A stretch of 5,108 bases of DNA. Origin: an uncultured Mollicutes bacterium (GTDB lineage: Bacteria > Bacillota_I > Bacilli_A > MAG-NZ). The stretch is from NCBI GenBank assembly GCA_913064935.1, contig CAJYBF010000098.1:1-5108 (forward strand), written 5' to 3'. This document shows positions 1-4,805 of this stretch, in pieces. The first letter of the stretch is position 1; each line of letters opens with the position of its first letter. A program made the position numbers and the translations under genes. The notes below the pieces were generated by a model, which saw only the letters and a list, made by a program, of their open reading frames with translations, did not search any database and was not told the origin of the DNA.

Positions 1-92
1 TTGTAGGTTCGACTTGCGGTACTGTATTGGGTGTGATGTCATATGATGTGTATGGGTTTTTGTGTATATTGAGGTTTGGTGTTATAGTGTAA

Positions 93-143
93 TTCGGAGG
101 ATTATTAGCGAGACTTATTTATTGAGGTATATATCCTTCCGAA
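93..143. repeat. Imperfect inverted repeat in the upstream region
   Basis: TTCGGAGGAT (93-102) pairs with ATCCTTCCGAA (133-143), with one bulged base, around a 30-base AT-rich loop. It lies about 115 bases before the first ORF and probably upstream of its promoter. It has no T-run, so it is not a typical terminator. The remaining sequence from 1 to 256 holds no gene I recognise. A frame open from the left edge ends at TAA 90-92 and translates to a short hydrophobic tail that I cannot assign. The first ~100 bases are notably rich in G and T. Confidence 0.4.
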
Positions 144-207
144 GAATAGTAAAGAGCGATTAGTACGATTAAGGATGGAATGAGTTGTTTATAGTATTCA
201 AAGTTTC

Positions 208-223
208 GTGTATACACTATAAA
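208..223 (+). promoter_or_regulatory. Putative promoter -10 with overlapping palindrome, upstream of the AhpD-like ORF
   Basis: A TATAAA box (218-223) lies 33 bases before the ATG at 257. A perfect 10-base palindrome, GTGTATACAC (208-217), abuts it on the upstream side. No convincing -35 box is visible: TATTCA at 195-200 gives 17-base spacing but a poor match. A palindrome in the spacer of a promoter is a plausible operator for a repressor or activator, but no regulator is identified. The assignment rests only on position and sequence match. Confidence 0.4.
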
Positions 224-256
224 ATGCAACTTTATTAATAACATAAGGAGAGAGGT

Positions 257-835
257 ATGACTAGTTTTACATTTCATACACCTGAAAATTCACAAGGTGA
301 TACTAAAGATATTCTAAATAAAGTTCAGACCAAATATGGCTTTATACCCAGTTTATTTAACTACATGGCAGAAGCACCTTATACCATTGACGCTTATGCA
401 TACATGAAAGGGTTGCTGGATAAATCTGATTTTAGTGATGGTCAGAAACAAGTCGCTTTATTCGCTGTTATTCACTATCATGATTGTAATTTTTGTACAA
501 CAGCACAAAGAGCTTTTGGAAAAATGCATAATAATGTAAAAAATGGGTTACCAACGGATTTGATTAAATTTCTTGATTGTCCTATGCAAATAAAAGATTT
601 ATTTATTACTCCAATAAAGACAAGCCATGACTCAGCTGAACCTTATGGCTTCATTTTTGAGTCAAATGGTAAAAAGGTTGTTCATATAACAGATACAGGA
701 TATTTACCTAATACAATGTTTGATTCTATTAGAGATGCAGATGTATATTTCTTTGAATCTAATTATGACCCAGAACTCTTACTAGAAAGCAGAAGACCTC
801 ATTTTTTAAAACAAAGAATTTTTAGTAACAAGTGA
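257..835 (+). CDS. Chimeric ORF: AhpD-like (CMD family) N-terminus joined to a truncated WalJ/YycJ fragment
   Basis: The ATG follows GGAG at 247-250 by six bases. Residues 1 to ~93 resemble carboxymuconolactone decarboxylase/AhpD-like proteins: FHTPEN near the start, a GFIPSLFNYMAEAP stretch (28-41), and the redox-type pair C77-N-F-C80. The histidine that usually follows this CxxC is Q84 here, so peroxidase-type proton relay is probably lost. From about residue 108 (MQIKDLFITPIK) the protein is instead the C-terminal part of the metallo-beta-lactamase-fold hydrolase WalJ/YycJ, with SHD (123-125), TDTG (145-148) and FESN (166-169). The usual FESNHD histidine is Y170. The N-terminal HxHxDH metal site of WalJ is absent. 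TGA at 833-835 stops translation where the family has glycine. I infer a deletion fused two genes in frame and the product is probably non-functional. Promoter and RBS look intact, so it may still be expressed. Confidence 0.8.
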   Translation: MTSFTFHTPENSQGDTKDILNKVQTKYGFIPSLFNYMAEAPYTIDAYAYMKGLLDKSDFSDGQKQVALFAVIHYHDCNFCTTAQRAFGKMHNNVKNGLPTDLIKFLDCPMQIKDLFITPIKTSHDSAEPYGFIFESNGKKVVHITDTGYLPNTMFDSIRDADVYFFESNYDPELLLESRRPHFLKQRIFSNK

Positions 836-1039
836 CATTTATCTAATATAGAGGTAACACTAATTTTAAAAGAAGTAAAGACTGAAAAAACAAAACATAT
901 AGTATTCCTTCATTTATCACAAGAATGCAATTCGACTTATGATGCAAAAGTTACACATAGAGTAGAGTTACATAATTTTGATACTATGAATGTAATCTAT
1001 TCATCTCAAGATTTTTCAACCAAATTGATAGAGGTTTAA
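578..1039 (+). pseudogene. walJ: walJ/yycJ 3' remnant, interrupted by in-frame TGA
   Basis: WalJ/YycJ is a cytoplasmic metallo-beta-lactamase-fold hydrolase, often found next to rlmH in Firmicutes. This remnant covers roughly the C-terminal 150 residues. Reading continues in the same frame past the TGA at 833-835. KQRIFSNK-stop-HLSN matches the family's KRRILSDKGHLSN, so a Gly codon GGA has become TGA. The frame then runs without further stops through FLHLSQECN (normally HLSRECN) and the typical SSQDFSTKLIEV end to TAA 1037-1039, one base before the rlmH ATG. The N-terminal half with the HxHxDH metal-binding motif is missing and replaced by AhpD-like sequence. The long open frame beyond the stop suggests fairly recent inactivation. 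Family identity is clear; loss of function is inferred. Confidence 0.8.
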
Positions 1040-1040
1040 T

Positions 1041-1520
1041 ATGAATATAAAAATTATAACAGTAGGTAAAATAAAAGAGAGTTACTTAAACGAGGCTATT
1101 AAAGAATACACAAAGAGAATTTCACCATATGCAAAACTAAAATTTATAGAAGTTAAGGACGAGCCTGCAAAAGACAACGCTTCAGATAAAGATAATCTTA
1201 AAGTTAAAGAAGTAGAAGCAAGTAGAATTTTAAAGAATATAGATTCTAGAGATTACTTGATTGCTTTAGCAATAGAAGGAAAACAAATAGATTCACTAGA
1301 ACTTGCGCACAAAATAAAAGAATTACCAACTTACGGTAATTCTGATATAGCATTCGTTATTGGTGTTTCATTAGAATAAGATCAAGAAGTTCTATCAAGA
1401 GCTAACTTCAAGTTGTCATTTTCTAGAATGACTTTCCCTCATCAATTAATGAGAGTTATTCTATTAGAGCAAATTTACAGAGCATTTAGAATTAACAACA
1501 ATGCGCCGTAACATAAATAG
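1041..1520 (+). pseudogene. rlmH: rlmH (23S rRNA m3-pseudouridine-1915 methyltransferase), broken by two in-frame stops
   Basis: RlmH is a small SPOUT methyltransferase that N3-methylates pseudouridine 1915 in helix 69 of 23S rRNA, using SAM. The start MNIKIITVGKIKESYL, the middle ALAIEGKQIDSLELA and the 3' part [27 protein letters not shown] are unmistakable. GAGG (1031-1034) precedes the ATG by six bases. The frame is 159 codons to TAG 1518-1520, the normal family length with no frameshift. The SAM-loop FVIGGSLGL has become FVIGVSLE-stop (TAA 1377-1379): two glycines replaced and one codon turned to stop. A second stop, TAA 1509-1511, replaces the Tyr codon of the conserved C-terminal PYHK. 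Only 112 residues, lacking the catalytic C-terminus, would be translated from 1041. Function is almost surely lost unless an intact copy exists elsewhere. Confidence 0.92.
1503..1518 (+). repeat. Direct repeat copy 1 at the rlmH 3' end (putative SCC-like att site)
   Basis: GCGCCGTAACATAAAT covers the last codons of rlmH and runs into its TAG. It matches the copy at 2478-2493 in 15 of 16 positions. The same stretch of rlmH/orfX (consensus GAAGCRTATCAYAAATRA) is the attachment site of staphylococcal cassette chromosome elements, which use Ccr large serine recombinases. The shared core here is CGTA-x-CATAAAT. The role as att site is inferred from position and resemblance. Confidence 0.6.
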
Positions 1521-1574
1521 TTGTTAAATATGTATCAAAATATCGCTGATGCAACAATACAGGAGCTAATTGTA

Positions 1575-2465
1575 ATGTATAGAAAAATGAAAAAAGATGA
1601 TTTTGCTTTAGTGAATGATATGCTGGGAAGAATAAATAGTTCAGCTAAAAAGATTTTTAATAATGCATACGAAAATGGGAATTTAATCAGTTGTTTAATG
1701 CATGATAATAAGAATAACAGAGGAGTCTTTGCAATCGTAGAGGGACCCGATTATTATGTTCTACAAGTATCTTTTGAAAAAGATATTACTAATTGTAAAG
1801 TTATTGAGGTTATCCATAATGGATTAGACAAGATTATAAAGCGTAAAGGCTCGAAAGATATATTTTTAAACATCAATGGATATAATCCATCAATAATAAA
1901 TTACTTTAGAAATTACAACTTCACTCAAGACTCTTTAGGATTTGAATATTTCTTTTCCACCTCATTAGAAAATCTAGATTCAATCTCTAACTTTAAGGTT
2001 GAAGAGGGTTTAACCTTTAAAGGTTTTGAAGAAGAGAATGCGGAGAACTATATTGAATTGCTAGATGATGCATTTAGGCAACTTGATATTGCTTGCAATG
2101 AAGAGCAGGACCGATTTAGTAAGAGTGTAGAGAAAAGCATTTCGTGGCTGAGACAGGTAGACGAGGAAGAGAATTTTGGTGCTTTTTGGCACAATGGTGA
2201 TCTAGTTGGAGTATATGTCTTACAAGATAATTGCATACATACAATAGCGGTTTATCCAGAGTATGAAGGAAAAGGATATGGAAGCCAAATGATCAAATAT
2301 TGTTTAAATAGATTGATTTTTGCCAGAAGATATAAAGAAGTTTATCTACAAGTGCTTTTTCAAAATAAAAGAGTTCAGAAATTTTACATTAACAGAGGAT
2401 TTCAAGTAAGGGGATTTTACTCTGAGAATACATATGTGTTAAAAAAAGGAACAAGTGTCATCTAA
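1575..2465 (+). CDS. Two-domain GNAT family N-acetyltransferase
   Basis: This cytoplasmic acyl-CoA-dependent acetyltransferase has an unknown substrate. I start it at ATG 1575, nine bases after AGGAG (1561-1565). An upstream TTG at 1521 in the same frame has no RBS. The 296-residue protein is longer than a single GNAT domain (~150). The C-terminal half (~145-290) carries the acetyl-CoA motif A, TIAVYPEYEGKGYGSQMI (223-240), with a GKGYG turn whose first position is E231 instead of the usual Q/R. Motif B-like LFQNKRVQKFYINRGFQ (261-277) follows. Residues 1-135 look like a degenerate GNAT repeat, ending in YNPSIINYFRNYNFTQDS. The gene lies alone between two copies of the rlmH-end repeat, suggesting it is cassette cargo. 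No terminator is visible after it. Alternatives include tandem GNATs of antibiotic, peptide or thiol acetylation; none can be preferred. Confidence 0.85.
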   Translation: MYRKMKKDDFALVNDMLGRINSSAKKIFNNAYENGNLISCLMHDNKNNRGVFAIVEGPDYYVLQVSFEKDITNCKVIEVIHNGLDKIIKRKGSKDIFLNINGYNPSIINYFRNYNFTQDSLGFEYFFSTSLENLDSISNFKVEEGLTFKGFEEENAENYIELLDDAFRQLDIACNEEQDRFSKSVEKSISWLRQVDEEENFGAFWHNGDLVGVYVLQDNCIHTIAVYPEYEGKGYGSQMIKYCLNRLIFARRYKEVYLQVLFQNKRVQKFYINRGFQVRGFYSENTYVLKKGTSVI

Positions 2466-2477
2466 AATCGCTGTAGG

Positions 2478-2493
2478 GCACCGTAACATAAAT
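2478..2493 (+). repeat. Direct repeat copy 2 of the rlmH 3' end (putative SCC-like att site)
   Basis: GCACCGTAACATAAAT, followed by GA, lies 12 bases after the GNAT stop codon. It repeats the rlmH 3' end in the same orientation with a single G/A difference. In rlmH phase it reads A-P-stop-H-K-stop, so it carries the same Tyr-to-stop base as copy 1. Upstream of the 16 bases the two copies share nothing, as expected for a short recombination core joined to different flanks. Confidence 0.6.
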
Positions 2494-2508
2494 GATTTTA
2501 AACAATAC

Positions 2509-2514
2509 TATAAA
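2509..2514 (+). promoter_or_regulatory. Possible -10 box for the MazG-like gene
   Basis: TATAAA lies 34 bases before the preferred ATG at 2549, just after repeat copy 2. There is no good -35 match; ACATAA at 2486-2491 is 17 bases away. If real, transcription begins near 2521, which excludes the upstream ATG at 2492 as a start. Confidence 0.3.
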
Positions 2515-2548
2515 CTGCATAACAAAGTCATTGATAAGGGGAATGAAT

Positions 2549-2875
2549 ATGGAAGAAATTAAGAATCTAATAGAACAACTAACTAAATTTAGAGATGATA
2601 GAGATTGGAAACAGTTTCATACACCTGAAAATCTTTCCAAAAGTATTTCTATTGAAGCAAATGAATTGTTAGAGAATTATCAATGGGGTAGTGAGAATGC
2701 TAACATAGAGAATGTCAAAGAGGAAATTGCTGATGTTTTTTCTTACCTTTTATTGCTATGTGACGACTTGAAGATTAATTTAATTGAAGTAACAAATAGC
2801 AAGATTATAAAAAATAAGGAAAAGTATCCTATAGAAAAAGCTTATGGTAATTCAAAGAAATATAATAAACTATAG
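2549..2875 (+). CDS. MazG-like / dCTPase-type nucleotide pyrophosphohydrolase
   Basis: All-alpha NTP pyrophosphatases of this type cleave (d)NTPs to NMP and PPi; human dCTPP1 (RS21-C6) is a well-known relative. The 108-residue protein starts at ATG 2549, seven bases after AAGGGG. An in-frame ATG at 2492 lies inside the repeat and has no RBS. Hallmarks are FRDDRDWKQFHTPENL (14-29), the metal-binding pair E36-A-N-E39 and E59-I-A-D62, and a C-terminal KYPIEKAYGNSKKYNKL (92-108), parallel to the RYP...SSSRKYTEL end of dCTPP1. All four acidic Mg-binding positions are present, so it is probably active. Likely roles are nucleotide-pool cleaning (dCTP or modified dNTPs). Members are also common cargo of mobile elements and phages. 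It ends with TAG, followed by a strong terminator shared with the convergent MFS gene. Confidence 0.88.
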   Translation: MEEIKNLIEQLTKFRDDRDWKQFHTPENLSKSISIEANELLENYQWGSENANIENVKEEIADVFSYLLLLCDDLKINLIEVTNSKIIKNKEKYPIEKAYGNSKKYNKL

Positions 2876-2902
2876 AATGAATGTTTAATTTGAAGGACAC
2901 TG

Positions 2903-2935
2903 AAAAAGAGTACATTATTTGTACTCTTTATTTTG
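2903..2935. terminator. Bidirectional rho-independent terminator
   Basis: AAAGAGTACA (2905-2914) pairs perfectly with TGTACTCTTT (2920-2929) around a five-base loop. TTTATTTT follows on the plus strand, and a run of five T follows on the minus strand. It sits between the convergent MazG-like (plus) and MFS (minus) genes and can end both transcripts. Confidence 0.85.
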
Positions 2936-2937
2936 GA

Positions 2938-4194
2938 TTATTTTTGTGGTTCTGTAATGAATAACGACAATAATAATGCTATGGCAGTAAATATAATCAT
3001 ACCAATTATTGCGATTGAATAACTTCCAGTATTATCAAATGCTATACCGAATGGTAATGGTCCTAGAGCACTACCAATAACCATAAATACTGTTGCTGCA
3101 CCTCTAATACTTCCAAGATGTTTTCTACCGAAGTAATTTGGCCAAATAACATTGGTAGTTAATGATTGAACAGCTACTGCTAAACCATAGAATAACATAA
3201 AAACTATCGCACTAACCATACTTGTTATCCCAAAGATCAGGTAGAACATACTAATAATTGTCATTGCTAATGTTGTTAGTAATATATATTTAACAGGATA
3301 TCTATCAACTACTAATTTAGAAGTGAAGGGCATTATAAATGCTGGCAATGCCATAAGTCCTAATACCATTGCAGAAATTTCGTTGCTGATATCACTTAAA
3401 CTCATAATGGGAAGAAAGTGAAAAGCTAAACCAGTACTAAACATAGCAGGAATCATACTTATCATTCCTACTATCCAAAATTCTTTTACTCTAATAGCTT
3501 CTTCTAAAGAGAAACTTGTTTTCTCTAGTTCAAGTAAAGCTAATTCGATGTTTTCCTTTGATGATGGAGCATTGTTTTCGATTGTCATCCCAAGATCTTC
3601 AGGTTTATTCGATGTAAATATAAAAACAATAGGAACAAAACCTACAATTAAGATTAACCCCCAAACTCTCCATGCACTTTGCCATCCAATATTTGAAATC
3701 ATCCAAAGATTTAATGAAGGAACCAATAGCATTGCTATTAACCCCCCTATGGATGCAAGACTCATAGCGAATGCACGTTTCTTCTCAAACCATTGTGGAA
3801 CCAATGTACTTGGAATCAAGGTCATTGAACCTTGTCCAAAGTATCTTAGAAACAAAAAACCAAAAAAAATCATATATATACTAGAAACATAACTATTAAA
3901 AAATGTCGCACATCCTAATAGTATAGGAACTATTATTAACATTTTTCTAATTCCGAATTTATCTACTGCTTTACCCATAAATACTAATAGTACACCACTT
4001 ATTAGCGTAGCTATACTATATGCTAAAGATATAAGAGTACTTGAGTATCCAAATTCTCCTGTATATACCGTAGTAAAGACACTAATTGAATATGTTTGTC
4101 CAGGTGCACTTAAGAAGAACGTCATTGCACTTAGTACAACCATGACCCAACCGTAATAGAACATTTTATTTATTTTTAATACTAAATTTTTCAA
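2938..4194 (-). CDS. MFS transporter, OFA/MCT-like (12 TM)
   Basis: This integral membrane protein has the major facilitator fold of 12 predicted helices and probably carries a small organic acid or similar solute by proton-coupled exchange; the substrate is unknown. The N-terminal FYYGWVMV, the motif-A-like loop GKAVDKFGIRKM (~74-85 of the product), LRYFGQGSMTLIPSTLVPQWF (~116-136) and TSNKPEDLGM at the end of helix 6 are typical of the oxalate/formate-antiporter and monocarboxylate-transporter-like branch. A cytoplasmic loop (~200-235) joins the two six-helix halves. The length of 418 residues is normal. I choose TTG at 4194-4192: GGAG (4206-4203) is eight bases upstream. The longer GTG start at 4203-4201 overlaps that GGAG and cannot use it. 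The protein ends at TAA 2940-2938. It is transcribed alone, and its terminator is shared with the convergent gene. It appears intact. Confidence 0.88.
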   Translation of the reverse strand: MKNLVLKINKMFYYGWVMVVLSAMTFFLSAPGQTYSISVFTTVYTGEFGYSSTLISLAYSIATLISGVLLVFMGKAVDKFGIRKMLIIVPILLGCATFFNSYVSSIYMIFFGFLFLRYFGQGSMTLIPSTLVPQWFEKKRAFAMSLASIGGLIAMLLVPSLNLWMISNIGWQSAWRVWGLILIVGFVPIVFIFTSNKPEDLGMTIENNAPSSKENIELALLELEKTSFSLEEAIRVKEFWIVGMISMIPAMFSTGLAFHFLPIMSLSDISNEISAMVLGLMALPAFIMPFTSKLVVDRYPVKYILLTTLAMTIISMFYLIFGITSMVSAIVFMLFYGLAVAVQSLTTNVIWPNYFGRKHLGSIRGAATVFMVIGSALGPLPFGIAFDNTGSYSIAIIGMIIFTAIALLLSLFITEPQK

Positions 4195-4202
4195 ATTTAT
4201 CA

Positions 4203-4222
4203 CTCCAAACCTAGTAATTATA
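4203..4222 (-). promoter_or_regulatory. -10 box and RBS of the MFS gene
   Basis: On the minus strand a perfect TATAAT occupies 4222-4217 and GGAG occupies 4206-4203. The -35 region is weak: TTCATT lies 19 bases upstream. Transcription would start near 4210, giving a leader of only about 16 bases to TTG 4194 and about 7 to GTG 4203. This supports the TTG start. Confidence 0.5.
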
Positions 4223-4289
4223 TCATTGATTGATTAGATTTAATGAACAGAAAGAATAATATTTATTAATATGATACAGAAGTTATAAC

Positions 4290-4312
4290 AAAGCCATTGA
4301 AAATGGCTTTTT
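4290..4312 (+). terminator. Orphan rho-independent terminator (plus strand)
   Basis: AAAGCCATT (4290-4298) pairs with AATGGCTTT (4302-4310) around a GAA loop, and the T-run extends to 4312. It faces away from the minus-strand MFS gene and follows no plus-strand gene, so it may be left from a lost gene or insulate the MFS promoter. Confidence 0.65.
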
Positions 4313-4318
4313 GGTTGT

Positions 4319-4701
4319 AAAGATTGGAAATGTGTAACTTCTTAGAGCTGTAAAATTGTTGGACAATTAAAAGTGGTACTGGTATTGAGGAAAAACGAGG
4401 GAACCTATAAGCATGCACTAACTGTTGAACAGATTAGGAACCATCAAAGCGTATCGAGAACTCTAAAAATCATAACATGTACCTATCTATACAGAGTGAG
4501 CAGACACTCTGTTTTATTGTAGTGATAATTGAATGAGAATTACTTAGGATACAAATCTTTTCTTAAAGTCTAGAACGAACCTTACTTTGTAGTATCAGTC
4601 CATTTACATAGCTTTATTTTGAAATTAATAGAATATATAATCGTTGAAGTTGGATGCTTGATGTGCTTTGTCGTAATTTATCATTATATGGCTTATATGA
4701 T
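4319..4701. other. Intergenic region with possible decayed coding remnant
   Basis: No intact gene is visible on either strand. A stop-to-stop plus-strand frame (4346-4522, 58 codons) contains KHALTVEQIRNHQSVSRTL. A neighbouring frame at about 4365-4400 reads SGTGIEEKRGN, vaguely like the helix-turn-helix end of an IS3-type OrfA. Neither is enough for a family call. From 4523 to 4701 I see only AT-rich sequence with frequent stops in all frames. Confidence 0.35.
4491..4518 (+). terminator. Orphan rho-independent terminator (plus strand)
   Basis: ACAGAGTG (4491-4498) pairs perfectly with CACTCTGT (4505-4512) around a six-base loop, followed by TTTATT. It lies within the short stop-to-stop frame of the decayed region and ends no recognisable gene. 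Confidence 0.6.
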
Positions 4702-4730
4702 TTGAGTTTTATGGTTTTAAAATGTATAAT
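4702..4730 (+). promoter_or_regulatory. Sigma-A-type promoter of the DUF4011 gene
   Basis: TTGAGT (4702-4707) and a perfect TATAAT (4725-4730) are exactly 17 bases apart. A start near 4737 gives a leader of about 70 bases. The leader contains a weak hairpin, TTTGCT (4742-4747) with AGCAAA (4757-4762), before the RBS GAGG (4795-4798). This is the best promoter in the window. Confidence 0.7.
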
Positions 4731-4805
4731 TAAAGAAAGTGTTTGCTTTGTTTTTGAGCAAATTTATTGTTAGAGAATTTAATATTTTGATGCTGAGGTG
4801 GTTGT

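Noticed and set aside
833..1511. Stop-codon recoding (for example TGA read as Gly) as the explanation for in-frame stops in walJ and rlmH
   Set aside because: The stops replace different residues (Gly by TGA; a Gly/Leu-loop position and Tyr by TAA), neighbouring residues are also damaged, and the intact genes end normally at TAA or TAG and use TGG for Trp.
2048..2236. Minus-strand open frame within the GNAT gene
   Set aside because: Antisense shadow of a well-supported gene, with low-complexity Ser/Cys-rich product and no RBS.
1503..2500. Integron attC sites around the GNAT gene
   Set aside because: The repeats lack the paired RYYYAAC/GTTRRRY boxes and the internal L/R arms of an attC hairpin, while they match the rlmH coding end directly.
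272..2632. Exact 18-base match between 272-289 (AhpD-like) and 2615-2632 (MazG-like)
   Set aside because: Both encode FHTPEN in the same phase, and such a motif is usual in each family; shared codon preference explains it better than recombination.
3548..3892. Plus-strand open frame within the MFS gene
   Set aside because: Antisense shadow of the transporter; no RBS and no recognisable domain.
2518..4303. Near-repeat ATAACAAAGYCATTGAWAA near 2519 and 4285
   Set aside because: Two mismatches in 19 AT-rich bases is not significant in this window, and the second copy is part of a terminator stem.
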